A stretch of DNA of 64,000 nucleotides from Roseiarcus sp963721905. GTDB taxonomy: Bacteria; Pseudomonadota; Alphaproteobacteria; Rhizobiales; Beijerinckiaceae. The notes under the pieces were generated by a model. The model did no database searches, was not told where the DNA came from, and was given only the letters and a program-made list of their open reading frames with translations. The stretch covers positions 62,001 through 126,000 of the forward strand of contig CAVRMF010000030.1 of the NCBI GenBank assembly GCA_963721905.1, read 5' to 3'. Positions 19,592 through 29,080 of the stretch are shown here, piece after piece. The translations under genes and the position numbers were made by a program. Every line of letters starts with the position of its first letter. Position 1 is the stretch's first letter.

Positions 19592-20572
19592 GAACAAGCC
19601 AGCGCCGTTTTGTCGGCGATCCGCACCATCGAGAACGAGGGCCAGGGCCTCGAGGCGCTGGCGGCAGCGGTCCGGACGGCGGGGGAAGGCGGGCTCGGCT
19701 CGGCCTTTTCGCAGGCCGTCGAGCGGATCGCCGCGGCGAGCGGCCGGGTCATCGTGACCGGCATGGGCAAATCGGGACACGTCGCCCGCAAGATCGCCGC
19801 GACCCTCGCCTCGACCGGCCAGCCGGCCTCCTTCGTCCATCCGGCGGAGGCGAGCCACGGCGACCTCGGCATGGTGCAGAGCGGCGACGTCGTGCTCGCG
19901 CTTTCCTGGTCTGGCGAGACCGTCGAACTCGCGGCGATCGTCACTTTCGCCAAGCGCTACGCCATCCCGATCATCGCCATGACGGCGAGCCCGGAGAGCA
20001 CGCTTGGCCGCGAAGCCGACGTCTGCCTTGCGCTGCCCAACGTGAACGAGGCCTGCCCGAACGGCCTCGCGCCCACGACCTCAACCACGATGCAGCTCGT
20101 GCTCGGCGACGCGCTGGCGATCGCGCTTCTCGAAGGCCGCGGTTTCACCGCCCTCGACTTCCGCGCGCTCCACCCGGCCGGCAAGCTTGGGGCAAGGCTC
20201 GCCCATGTGCGCGACGTCATGCATACCGGCGAGCGCGTGCCGCGCATCGATGTCGGCGCGCGGATGGCCGAGGCGATTGTCGAGATGACCTCGAAGGGCT
20301 TTGGCTGCGTCGCGGTGTTCGAGGGCGGCGAGAAGCTCGTCGGCATCGTCACCGACGGCGACCTCCGCCGGCACCTGAAAACCGACTTTTCGCTCGACAC
20401 CCCGGTCGCCCGCGTCATGACCCGAAAGCCCCGCGCCATCGCCCCCGACGCGCTGATCGAGGAGGCGCTGGAATGCATCAGCCACAAGATCTCGGCGCTC
20501 CTGGTTGCGGATAAGGGGGCGGTGGTCGGGATCGTGCATTTCCACGACCTGATGCGCATCGGGGCGGTGTGA
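19583..20572 (+). CDS. kdsD: Arabinose-5-phosphate isomerase, KpsF/GutQ family
   Basis: 329 residues. Converts ribulose 5-phosphate to arabinose 5-phosphate for Kdo synthesis. SIS domain at residues 30-190 (VIVTGMGKSGHVARKIAATLASTG, LSWSGET, catalytic region with FVHPAEASHGDLG) and a pair of CBS domains at 200-329. Length and layout are those of KdsD. Located near galE/galU, in keeping with lipopolysaccharide precursor supply. The start region overlaps the remaining 5' part of the antisense porin-like gene. Confidence 0.93.
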   Translation: MIHEQASAVLSAIRTIENEGQGLEALAAAVRTAGEGGLGSAFSQAVERIAAASGRVIVTGMGKSGHVARKIAATLASTGQPASFVHPAEASHGDLGMVQSGDVVLALSWSGETVELAAIVTFAKRYAIPIIAMTASPESTLGREADVCLALPNVNEACPNGLAPTTSTTMQLVLGDALAIALLEGRGFTALDFRALHPAGKLGARLAHVRDVMHTGERVPRIDVGARMAEAIVEMTSKGFGCVAVFEGGEKLVGIVTDGDLRRHLKTDFSLDTPVARVMTRKPRAIAPDALIEEALECISHKISALLVADKGAVVGIVHFHDLMRIGAV

Positions 20573-21080
20573 ACAACGCGCTGCGCGGTTTTGTCCGCGG
20601 CGAAGGGATTCCAGCCGCTTAGGCGCCCCTTTCTGTCCGCTTTGCGACCTCATTCCCCATCTCCCAGAACGCGCGACCCTGGCTCCCCCGGGCGCAATCT
20701 CCATCGCCGTTTTGAGCGATTTCAAAGGCTTGCGACGACTTTTCCATCGCCCTTGACGTGTGTTGCATGGCGGGACGGCGCGGGAGTGATGATACCTTGG
20801 CGGCGCGCGACATAATAACCTATATGGTACGTTCTTTCGCCCGGAATACGGCCGGCTCTCTCGGTTGAGGCCGAAGACCAAGATGCCACGGTTCCGCCCA
20901 GATGGCAAGAAAAGGTCGGTTTTTCAGAATCGACCTCACCCCAACCTTCGACGGGCTATGCGGGAGAAGCTGGACGCGCGAAGCGCGGCCGGATGAGGGC
21001 CTGATAAAAGCCATCCCACCTTGCCACGGCGCGGCGCCTATGGCAGAAGCCGGACGCTTGCGGCGGCAACACTAAAAGAT
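20573..21080. repeat. Intergenic region with a degenerate repeat element
   Basis: About 500 bases between kdsD and the tRNA. Positions 20932-20999 carry a third copy of the repeat seen at 14.6 kb, with the shared core GGACGCGC...GCGGCCGGATGAGGG. A TA-rich patch near 20810-20830 could be a promoter. No gene seen. Confidence 0.6.
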
Positions 21081-21155
<75 letters not shown>

Positions 21156-21431
21156 TATCTTTCAATAGGCTATGGGAATGCCGCGACTCGGTCGCTTGCG
21201 CTAGCTACCACATAGCTACCCGCGCGAGGCAAGCAGCTTCCTTTTTGACCTCGCGCGGCAGACCGGACGAAAAGCGAGGGCGGGCGGATTGGCTGTTTCG
21301 CCGATCAGCGGCGGCCCCGATGGCGTCGACGACCGGCCGGCTCAGCTTTCTCGGCGCCTGAAAATCTGGACGAGGGAACGTCCGCTTGAGACATGCCGAG
21401 GATGCGGACAAGCTCTACAATCGGGTCAACG
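21156..21431. other. Region right of the tRNA, no recognisable gene
   Basis: Open frames on both strands are short and show no domain. The stretch passes into the decayed oxidoreductase below and may itself be decayed coding sequence. Confidence 0.4.
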
Positions 21432-22125
21432 TCAGACAATGCTTCGCGCCGATCGCCCGATCTCGTTGGCTCCAGCCGGGCCGCCGTAGGAGGAGATCAG
21501 GCCGCAGATCGTCATCCGTGCCCTCATTGAACAGGGGCAGGACGGCGTCGAACACCGCTCCGCCGACGTTTCCCCCCGACGTTTCTCGAAATAGACGTCG
21601 ACCCAGGCCGGGCAGGCAGCCTTAAGCTGATCGGCCATGGTCGGGCTCAGGTGGGACACACAGGCGTCGAACCCGAGCGCATCGACGACATATCGGCACT
21701 TGGCCTCCTTGCTGGCGATGCCGACCACACGCAGGCCGCGCAGCCTGGCGAGCTGGCCCACGCCTGAGGCGGCCGAGACGACTGCCGTCTAGCCGGCCTT
21801 TGGCTCGCATTGCAGCACCATGCAGGCGTAGGCCGTCAGCCCCAGCATGCCGAGCACGCTCGCCGCCTGCAAAATCCGCCCTTGCGCAGGGTCGAGCCTG
21901 CGCGGGATCATGTACGAGGGCGGCTCGACGCCTTCACCCATCAGGCCGTACTCGGACCAGCCGTTGGTGTTGAAAACGAGGTCGCAGGGCTGGAAGCCTT
22001 CCATGCGGCTTTCCACGACCTGCGCGAGCGTGCGGGCGTGACACGGCGAGCCGGCGGCTCGACGCCGCTTCTTATAGCCCCACTGATAGGGGTCGAGCGA
22101 TAGGTAGAGGATGCGTGTCAGCGCT
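21432..22125 (-). pseudogene. Decayed NADP-dependent oxidoreductase (CurA/YncB-like, MDR family)
   Basis: On the minus strand the pieces line up as one enzyme: RILYLSLDPYQWG near 22105, VVESRMEGFQPCDLVF, LDPAQGRILQAASVLGMLGLTAYA, then an in-frame TAG at 21789-21791, then TAVVSAASGVGQLARLRGLRVVGIA, DALGFDACVSH, and finally MTICGLISSYGG near 21500. Around 21530-21570 the frame slips and returns (the best reading there is AVFDAVLPLFNEG in another frame). The C-terminal third is missing. Nonsense, paired frameshifts and truncation make it non-functional. Confidence 0.8.
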
Positions 22126-22173
22126 CATTCGGCATTTTGACCGGGAACTCGAGCGCGGCGCCTCGTTTTTGCG

Positions 22174-24870
22174 TCAAATGGTCCAGGGCGGCGGGGCTGA
22201 GCTAATGACGCCGTAGCGTTCGATGGCGTCGGCCACGACTTCACGCGCGATCAAGCCCTCCTTCGCGAGGGACGCGAGGGCTGCGATTACGACCGAGCAG
22301 CGGTCGATCTCGAAGAAGGCGCGGAGCGCCGGGCGCGTGTCGCTGCGGCCAAAACCGTCCGCGCCGAGCACAGTGAACCGGGCCTGCAGATAAGCGGCGA
22401 TCATGTGAGGATAGGCTCGAACGTAGTCTGACGCTGCGATAATGACCGCTGCGCCCGGCAGGCAGGCGGCGAGGTGGCTGACGACCGGCTCATCGAGCGG
22501 ATTGAGTCGGTTGCGGCGTTCCGCCTCCCTAGCGTCCCGAGCAAGCTCGGAGTAGCTGGTCGCGCTCCAGACTTCGGAGGAAACGTCCCATTCGGCCTCC
22601 AGCATCTTTGCCGCTTCGGTGACTTCCAGGAGAATGGCGCCCGAGCCGAGCAGACGGACAAAGCCGACACCCTTCTTCGATCCGTGCGACGCGAAGAGGT
22701 AGAGGCCCTTGAGGATGCCCGCTTCCGCATCCTCGGGCATCGACGGCTGGTCGTAGTTCTCATTCATCGCGGTAACGTAATAGAACTCGTCCTTGCCTTC
22801 CTCCATCATAGAGCGCGCGCCGTGATCGAGGATTACCGCCATTTCATAGGCAAACGCCGGGTCGTAAGCGCGGCAATTCGGAACGGTCGCAGCGACAAGA
22901 TGGCTCGAACCGTCCTGGTGTTGAAGTCCCTCACCGGCAAGTGTCGTGCGTCCAGCTGTCGCGCCGATCAGGAATCCGCGTGCCCGCTGATCGGCTGCGG
23001 CCCAGATGAGGTCGCCGACGCGCTGGAAGCCGAACATCGAGTAAAAGATGAATACCGGAAGCATGGCGACGCCATGGACGCTGTAGGACGTGGCGGCAGC
23101 GACCCACGACGAAATGGCGCCGGCTTCGGTAATGCCCTCTTCAAGAAGCTGGCCATCCTTCGATTCCTTGTAGTAGAGCATCGAGCCCGAGTCTTCCGGC
23201 TCATAGAGCTGGCCGACGGACGAATAAATGCCGACCTGCCGGAAAAGGTTCGCCATACCGAAGGTGCGAGCTTCGTCGGCGACGATCGGAACGATGCGGG
23301 GTCCAAGCGTCTCGTCCTTGAGTAGATTGCTGATGAGACGGACGGCCGCCATGGTCGTCGACATCTTCTTTCCGTCTGCGTGAAGGGCAAAAAGGGCATA
23401 AGTTTCAAGCGCCGGCACGGCGACAGCCGGCGCGGCGCGGCGCCGGGCGGGCACATAGCCCCCGAGCGCCTGGCGTCGGCTGCGAAGATAGGAAAGCTCT
23501 ACGCTGTCTTCGGCGGGTCGGTAGAAGTCGAGATTGCGAACCTGCTCATCGCTGAGCGGCAAAGCGAAGTGGTCGCGGAAGGCGAGGAGCGCATCGACAT
23601 CAAGCTTCTTCGTCTGATGCGCAGTCATTCGCGACTCCCCGGCGCCGCCCATGCCGAAGCCTTTCTTGGTCTTGGCAAGAATGACCGTCGGTCGGCCGTG
23701 CGTCGATTCGGCGCCCTGGAAGGCGGCGAAGAGTTTTCTAAAGTCATGGCCGCCTCGCTTCAACGCGTCGATCTCGTCCGCGGACATATCTGCAACGAGC
23801 GCGCGGACTTCCGGATCCTCCTCGAAGAAATGCGCCAGATTGTATGCCCCGTCTCTGGCGCCGAGCGTCTGGTACTTGCCGTCGACCGTGGCTGCGAAGC
23901 GGCGCAGCAGTGCATGGTTGACGTCTCGGGCGAAAAGAGCGTCCCATTCCGAGCCCCACAGAACCTTGATGATGTTCCAGCCCGCTCCGCGAAAGGTCAT
24001 CTCCAGGTCCTGGATGATCTGCCCGTTGCCGCGTACAGGCCCGTCAAGTCGCTGCAGATTGCAGTTGATGACGAAGGTCAGGTTGTCGAGTTTCTCGCGC
24101 GCGGCCTGGGAGAGGCCGGCGATTGATTCCGGTTCGTCCATCTCGCCGTCGCCGAATACCCCCCAGACGCGCCGGCCATCCGTGTCGAGGAGACCACGAT
24201 CGCGCAGGTAGCGCATGAAGCGCGCCTGATAGACCGCGCTGATCGGGCCGATGCCCATGGACCCCGTCGGGGTCTGCCAGAAGTCCGGCATCAACCAGGG
24301 ATGGGGATAGGATGAGAGGCCTGGGGCGCCGATTTCCTGCCGATAGCGCTTCAGCCGCTCCTCGCTGAGGCGGCCTTCGAGGAAAGCGCGAGCGTAGACG
24401 CCAGGGGCTGAGTGAGGCTGGAAGAAGACGACATCGCCGCCGTGTTCGCCCTCCGTCCCGCGGAAGAAATGATTGAAGCCGATCTCAAAAATCTCGGCGG
24501 CGGAGGCGTAGCTGGCGACGTGACCTCCGAGTTCGCCATACGACGCGTTCGCGCGCATGACCATCGCCAGCGCGTTCCAGCGAATGATTGCGGTGATCCG
24601 CGTCTCCGTATCGAGGTCGCCGGGAAACGGGCCCTGCTTTTCGATCGGGATGGTGTTTCGATACGGGCCAAAAGGCAACACGTCGGGTGCTACACCGAGA
24701 TCCTTGGCCTTCCGGCCGAGTGCGGACAGAATGAATTCGGCCCGCTCGCCTCCCGCTACACGAAAGACCGACTCGAGCGCGTCGAGCCACTCGGCTGTCT
24801 CGGTCGGATCGCTATCGTTTGCCAACGTTGGGTTGTCGAGCGTTAGGGTCGAATTGAGTCTCTCGAGCAT
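22174..24870 (-). CDS. aceE: Homodimeric pyruvate dehydrogenase E1 (AceE type)
   Basis: 898 residues, full length for the homodimeric E1. Thiamine-diphosphate enzyme that decarboxylates a 2-oxoacid (pyruvate in characterised AceE) and passes the acyl group to a lipoylated E2. ThDP motif GDG at residues 240-242 followed by NCNLQRLDGPVRGN. PHSAPGVYARAFLEGR near 152-167 and QDGSSHL near 655 are AceE-specific landmarks. ATG 24870 has GGAG seven bases upstream; longer starts do not. Last gene of a minus-strand unit starting with the Gfo/Idh gene. A second, unrelated-type E1 (alpha/beta) lies at 30.4 kb. Its true substrate here is open. Confidence 0.9.
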   Translation of the reverse strand: MLERLNSTLTLDNPTLANDSDPTETAEWLDALESVFRVAGGERAEFILSALGRKAKDLGVAPDVLPFGPYRNTIPIEKQGPFPGDLDTETRITAIIRWNALAMVMRANASYGELGGHVASYASAAEIFEIGFNHFFRGTEGEHGGDVVFFQPHSAPGVYARAFLEGRLSEERLKRYRQEIGAPGLSSYPHPWLMPDFWQTPTGSMGIGPISAVYQARFMRYLRDRGLLDTDGRRVWGVFGDGEMDEPESIAGLSQAAREKLDNLTFVINCNLQRLDGPVRGNGQIIQDLEMTFRGAGWNIIKVLWGSEWDALFARDVNHALLRRFAATVDGKYQTLGARDGAYNLAHFFEEDPEVRALVADMSADEIDALKRGGHDFRKLFAAFQGAESTHGRPTVILAKTKKGFGMGGAGESRMTAHQTKKLDVDALLAFRDHFALPLSDEQVRNLDFYRPAEDSVELSYLRSRRQALGGYVPARRRAAPAVAVPALETYALFALHADGKKMSTTMAAVRLISNLLKDETLGPRIVPIVADEARTFGMANLFRQVGIYSSVGQLYEPEDSGSMLYYKESKDGQLLEEGITEAGAISSWVAAATSYSVHGVAMLPVFIFYSMFGFQRVGDLIWAAADQRARGFLIGATAGRTTLAGEGLQHQDGSSHLVAATVPNCRAYDPAFAYEMAVILDHGARSMMEEGKDEFYYVTAMNENYDQPSMPEDAEAGILKGLYLFASHGSKKGVGFVRLLGSGAILLEVTEAAKMLEAEWDVSSEVWSATSYSELARDAREAERRNRLNPLDEPVVSHLAACLPGAAVIIAASDYVRAYPHMIAAYLQARFTVLGADGFGRSDTRPALRAFFEIDRCSVVIAALASLAKEGLIAREVVADAIERYGVISSAPPPWTI

Positions 24871-24931
24871 GCAATCACTCCGCTGCCGATGTTCGGACGC
24901 CCGATCATGATCGCCGACCAGTTCGCCCATC

Positions 24932-25957
24932 TCATTTCGGCGTGGGCGCGTCACGCGAGATCAGGCCTTCGCTCTTCAGGTCCGACCAGAGCGATGCCGG
25001 GATCGGACGGCGGCAGTAGTCGGCGTTCTGCCGGACCTGATCCGGGCTGATTGCGCCTGGGATGATCGATGCGACTATCGGATGAGCGAGCGGGAATTGG
25101 AGGGCCGCCGCTGGGAGAGGCACGTCGTGGGCAGTGCAAACGGCCTTGATTTTTGTGACCCGTTCCATCTGTTCGGGCGTCGCATCGCTGTAATTGTATT
25201 TGGCGCCCGGTATTGGACCTGTCGCAGTGATCCCGGAATTGAAGACGCCGCCCACCACAACGCCGACGCCGGCCCGCTCGCAGCCGGGAAACTCCTCATT
25301 GAGAACATCCTGCTCCATCAGCGTGTATCGCAGCGCCACCAGAAAGAAATCCAGTGGGACGCCATCGAGGAACCGCGGCATCATTCCCAGTTCGTTGATT
25401 CCCGCGCCTACGCCGCGCACAAGACCATGCGAGCGCAACTGATCAAGCGCCCGCCAGCCTGAGGTGAAGAGTTGGCTGAGATAGGCCGAGACCTTCGCCT
25501 CCGTTGTATGGAACCAAAAGTCGAGATCGTGAATCAGCAACAGGTCGATGCGGTTCATGCCGAGCCGCATTTGCGACTGATCGTAGGACCGCATGATCCC
25601 GTCGTAACTGTAGTCATGCACGTGATCGAAGCGGAGCCCGCCGGCCCAAGGCGCGGCTTGGAACTCTTGTGGCTTGGCCGGCGCGAAGAACCAGCGCCCC
25701 ACTTTGCTCGACAGAACAAATTCGGACCGCGGCTTCGTGTCAAGGAAGCGGCCACAACGGATCTCGGCCAGACCCCGCCCGTAATAGGGCGCGGTGTCGT
25801 AGTAGCGTATGCCGACGTCCCAAGCTGCTTGCAGCGTGGCGGCGGCCGTCGCTTCGTCGACCCGTACGAAGAGTTCGCCTAGCGGCGCGCTGCCGAAGCC
25901 CAGTTGGGTGAGCTCGACCGCGGTCTTTCCGAGCTTTCTTGTTTCGAACGGATTCAT
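24932..25957 (-). CDS. Aldo/keto reductase (aldose 1-dehydrogenase-like)
   Basis: 341 residues, TIM-barrel NAD(P) oxidoreductase. YYDTAPYYGRGLAE near residues 50-63 holds the catalytic Asp and Tyr, Lys is in LSSKVGRWF near 82, and the His is in LLLIHDLDFW near 142. The RRYDTAP...G.GLSE-like N-terminal pattern and the KYNYSDAT segment match the D-threo-aldose/L-fucose/L-galactose 1-dehydrogenase subgroup. ATG 25957 has GGGAGG upstream. Likely oxidises an aldose to its lactone in the catabolic region; specificity is inferred. Confidence 0.85.
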   Translation of the reverse strand: MNPFETRKLGKTAVELTQLGFGSAPLGELFVRVDEATAAATLQAAWDVGIRYYDTAPYYGRGLAEIRCGRFLDTKPRSEFVLSSKVGRWFFAPAKPQEFQAAPWAGGLRFDHVHDYSYDGIMRSYDQSQMRLGMNRIDLLLIHDLDFWFHTTEAKVSAYLSQLFTSGWRALDQLRSHGLVRGVGAGINELGMMPRFLDGVPLDFFLVALRYTLMEQDVLNEEFPGCERAGVGVVVGGVFNSGITATGPIPGAKYNYSDATPEQMERVTKIKAVCTAHDVPLPAAALQFPLAHPIVASIIPGAISPDQVRQNADYCRRPIPASLWSDLKSEGLISRDAPTPK

Positions 25958-26139
25958 CGGCGACAACCTCCCGCCAATCTTTTGTGGTCTTGAACGACCC
26001 TCCAAGGTGAGCCGCGGAGATTCGAACAGCGGCGAGGATGATGGCGCCAGTCGCGTAGCCTGGCCAGATGAAATCCAGGCTGGTCGACCAGCGGAATAGT
26101 CTTGGGCCATGCCGGTTTCGGAGGCTGCGCCGAAAGCGC

Positions 26140-27168
26140 TTAGCGTCTTGCGGTCGCCAGGAAGGGACCGTTCACAAGATTTCGCAGCTGTCCTTTCGCC
26201 AAGTACAGAATCGCGGTTTCGACCGCGAGACGCCGCGCGTCGGCGCGACTTTCAGGACTCGCCCATGCTGCGTGCGGCGTCAGGATGAGACGATCGGCGA
26301 TCCCAGCTGCCTTGAGATCGCGATAGGCGACCGCGACCTCGTCATTGTGGTTCGGCGGTTCCGTCGGCAGCACGTCTATGCCCGCGCCGCCAATGTCGCC
26401 CTCGCGGATTGCCGCGATCAGCGCCGGGACGTCCACGAGCTGGCCGCGCGCGGTGTTGATCAATATCGCAGTCGGCTTCATCCGCCGGAAGGCCTCCGCG
26501 CCGATCATTTTGCCCGTTTCCGCGGTCAGCGGACAATGAAGGCTGACGACATCGGCGGCGTCGAGGAGCGCTTCGAGCGAACCCACGCGCTCTATGCCGA
26601 TCGCGATTTCGGTTCCGGCCGAAACATAGGGATCGAAACCCACAACTCTGAAACCGAAGGCCTTGGCGCGAAGAGCAGTGGCGGTGCCAATCCGACCAAA
26701 GCCGACCACGCCGAAGGTCCTCCCGCGCAAACGGCGGGCGAGGGGCGCCAGCGCGCTGTCGAACCCGCCAACGGGATCCCGAACGAGATGCTCATGAAAG
26801 CAGACAACGCCGCGGGTCAGCGCGAGCATCAACGCGATTGCGTGATCGGCGACCTCGCTCGTGCCATAATCCGGCGTATTGCATACCGGGATGCCGAGGC
26901 GGCCCGCCACTTCCAGATCGATGTGATCGAAGCCCACACCCGCGCGCACTATAACACGGCATTTTGGCATTTTGGCAATGAAGTCGGCGTCGATCCGCAT
27001 CTCGTGCCACGACACCACGCCGTCCGTCTGCGCGAGAGCATCGACGGGAAGGTGTTCGACCTTTCGCTCGCGGCAGATCGTCCAGTCGACATCCGGTCCT
27101 GCGGTCTGCCGCTCGATCTCGCCATCGTCGGGATATTGCGCATCGGGTGTGAAGAGATGGAGATGCAA
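26140..27168 (-). CDS. D-isomer-specific 2-hydroxyacid dehydrogenase
   Basis: 342 residues. NAD-binding GVVGFGRIGTATALRAKAFGFRVVGFDPY at about residues 150-178 (GxGxxG plus the acidic residue after strand 2), catalytic Arg in NTARGQLVD near 241, Glu replaced/placed in DVLPTEPP near 268 and His in LTPHAAWASPES near 299. Resembles the CtBP/PGDH-like group. Starts at TTG 27168 with GGAG ten bases upstream. It could interconvert a 2-oxo acid and a 2-hydroxy acid such as glyoxylate, hydroxypyruvate or a sugar-derived acid. Same unit as the ADC-family gene. Confidence 0.85.
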   Translation of the reverse strand: MHLHLFTPDAQYPDDGEIERQTAGPDVDWTICRERKVEHLPVDALAQTDGVVSWHEMRIDADFIAKMPKCRVIVRAGVGFDHIDLEVAGRLGIPVCNTPDYGTSEVADHAIALMLALTRGVVCFHEHLVRDPVGGFDSALAPLARRLRGRTFGVVGFGRIGTATALRAKAFGFRVVGFDPYVSAGTEIAIGIERVGSLEALLDAADVVSLHCPLTAETGKMIGAEAFRRMKPTAILINTARGQLVDVPALIAAIREGDIGGAGIDVLPTEPPNHNDEVAVAYRDLKAAGIADRLILTPHAAWASPESRADARRLAVETAILYLAKGQLRNLVNGPFLATARR

Positions 27169-27228
27169 GGGCTTTTCGCTCCGGATTGATGACGGCTTTG
27201 CGCTGCGACAAGCGTGCGGGATGCCCTT

Positions 27229-28023
27229 TCAGCTCCTCGCAGCCAGGTAATCGTGAATAATGCGCCCCGGCACGAGTGTGAAGTCGGCCCGCCAGTAAAG
27301 ACCGTCGAGCATATCGACGACCGGCAGCCGATGAATGGGGGCCTGAGCGTTAGGGCGCAATTCGACGGTGCACGGCCCGCCCCAGCATTCGTGCACGCTG
27401 ACATCCGCCAGTCGCCTTGCAGTCAGCTGACGGATGGCGGGGCGGCCGTCGATCTGATCGATCGCTTTCAGGTTGATGTTGAGGGCGAAATCGAAATGTC
27501 GTGTCAGGCTGTCGAGATTGTCTGGCCGCTGTCTCGTCGGCAAGGTTCCGGTCAGCACATCGATCCCGTTGCGCCTGACGACGCCGACGGTAAGGTCGCC
27601 GCGCATCTCGAGGAGGGGTTCGCCGATCTTTTTTGGTTGGCCGTGCACCTCCCGGCCATGCGCGACTCCGACATCGGATGACAGAAAGAGATAAGGCGAA
27701 TAGGACCCGGCTATGTCCGCTCCCGGCAGACTGCAGCCGACGGACACGTTGCTCTCGCCGTAGGCGCCAAGCCAATCGACATCATTCATCCGATAGACAT
27801 GAGCGAGCACGACGTCCGATGTCGGTTCGAGCGGCGGCGGCAGCAGGCGCGCGACCGCCGCCTCGCGAGTCCGCCACGCGAGAGTCAACACCTCGACATT
27901 GCGGAAGGTGAAAGGGAACGGTGGGATTGTCGGCGCATCCCAAGGCGTCGAAAATCCTGGCGTGAGAATGTCTTCCACGGTTAGACGGTCGAGACCGCCG
28001 CGACGCAGGTCTTTTCCGCTCAT
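27229..28023 (-). CDS. Acetoacetate decarboxylase family protein
   Basis: 264 residues, ADC fold. The Schiff-base lysine region is present as GREVHGQPKKIGEP with Lys131 and Lys132, the pair that in acetoacetate decarboxylase comprises the catalytic Lys and its neighbour that lowers its pKa. Other marks: VLAHVYRMNDVDWLG and YSPYLFLSSDVGVAHGRE. Members of this superfamily can also catalyse aldolase-type reactions with pyruvate, so in this sugar-acid context decarboxylation of a beta-keto acid or carbon-carbon cleavage are both possible. ATG 28023 has GGGGA upstream. 34 bases downstream of the Gfo/Idh gene. Confidence 0.83.
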   Translation of the reverse strand: MSGKDLRRGGLDRLTVEDILTPGFSTPWDAPTIPPFPFTFRNVEVLTLAWRTREAAVARLLPPPLEPTSDVVLAHVYRMNDVDWLGAYGESNVSVGCSLPGADIAGSYSPYLFLSSDVGVAHGREVHGQPKKIGEPLLEMRGDLTVGVVRRNGIDVLTGTLPTRQRPDNLDSLTRHFDFALNINLKAIDQIDGRPAIRQLTARRLADVSVHECWGGPCTVELRPNAQAPIHRLPVVDMLDGLYWRADFTLVPGRIIHDYLAARS

Positions 28024-28057
28024 GCCGTTTCCCCGGGCAAACGTTCCGCCAAAGCAG

Positions 28058-29080
28058 TCAGACCTCTTCAAGGCGGGCGGATCGGGCCGACCGGTAGAGC
28101 GCGTCCAAAACCTCGACGGCGCGCATGCCGACCGTGCCCGGCGACTGGTTCTCAACCTCGCGGCCAAGACAAATATCGACCAGGGCGTTCAACGGTTTTT
28201 CGCATGTGTAGGCGCCGGAACCGGCGGCCATTTCGACGACAGTATCCCGTCCGTCGCGGCGGCGCACTTCCAGGCGTTCACGTTCGATGTCTAGGAGAAG
28301 CACGCCTTCGGAGCCAAAAATGCGCAGATCGATCTGGTTGCCCCGGTGCTTGGGCGATGTCGCCGAACCCGAGACGGAAGCGGTCGCCCCGTTTGCGAAC
28401 TGCACGACGGCGGCATCGTAATAGTCGACGCCTGTCGGCGACTTGCCGGTGATGGCGAAAACCCGGGACGGCTCGAGATCGGCGATACGGAACAAAAGCC
28501 CCAGCGCATGTACAAGCTGGCCCCAGCCGTAGCCTCCTGCCCGCGCAGGATCGGCCCAGGTCGAAGGCGGAGGACGGAACATGTGTCCCTCGGTCTCCTT
28601 CATCGGCTGGCCGGCAAAAAGGTCCTCCAGCGCCGAGGCCATCTGGAGCACGACGTGCTCGATCCGACCGATCTCTCCGTTGGCGACCAGGGCCCGGGCA
28701 TCGTCAGTCCAACCCTTGAAGTTCCAGCCGTAGGGTACGATCACCTGTTTGCCGGCAGCGTCGGCCTTGGCGATGAGGTCGCGAGCATCGGCCGCCGTCG
28801 TCGTCAATGGCTTTTCCACTAGCACATGGCAACCTTTGGCGAGCGCTGCGACTGCGTGCTCGTGATGCAGCAGGTGAGGCGAAGAGATCACCACCCCATC
28901 CATCAGGACCTCATCGAGCATGGCGCGATAATCCTCGAACCCGAGCGGAACATCAAATTTCCGCTGCAGCTCGGCCAGTTCCTCCGAACCAAGGCGATTG
29001 ACTGCAACGACCTCGCAATCCTTGTTCGCTCTCAGCACCGGCAAATGGTTGACCGCCGCCCACCAGCCGGCGCCAATCAC
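28058..29080 (-). CDS. Gfo/Idh/MocA family oxidoreductase
   Basis: 340 residues as drawn. Rossmann domain with GAGWWA at the extreme N-terminus, then HVLVEKPLTTTAADA near residues 85-99 (the EKP lysine is catalytic), and C-terminal substrate domain with GGYGWGQLVHALGLLFRI near 195-212. Likely an NAD(P)-dependent sugar or inositol dehydrogenase. The GTG at 29080 cuts into the first beta strand; the frame continues RIG-V upstream for four codons to a TAA, so the real start may be the ATT at 29086. First gene of the minus unit that also holds the ADC-family, hydroxyacid dehydrogenase, aldo/keto reductase and AceE genes. Confidence 0.85.
   Translation of the reverse strand: MIGAGWWAAVNHLPVLRANKDCEVVAVNRLGSEELAELQRKFDVPLGFEDYRAMLDEVLMDGVVISSPHLLHHEHAVAALAKGCHVLVEKPLTTTAADARDLIAKADAAGKQVIVPYGWNFKGWTDDARALVANGEIGRIEHVVLQMASALEDLFAGQPMKETEGHMFRPPPSTWADPARAGGYGWGQLVHALGLLFRIADLEPSRVFAITGKSPTGVDYYDAAVVQFANGATASVSGSATSPKHRGNQIDLRIFGSEGVLLLDIERERLEVRRRDGRDTVVEMAAGSGAYTCEKPLNALVDICLGREVENQSPGTVGMRAVEVLDALYRSARSARLEEV

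Noticed and set aside
21805..21816. Copy of the tRNA-Thr 3' end (TTGCAGCACCAT) as an attachment repeat
   Set aside because: Only 12 bases, and it falls inside the decayed oxidoreductase coding sequence where those bases encode conserved residues; likely chance.
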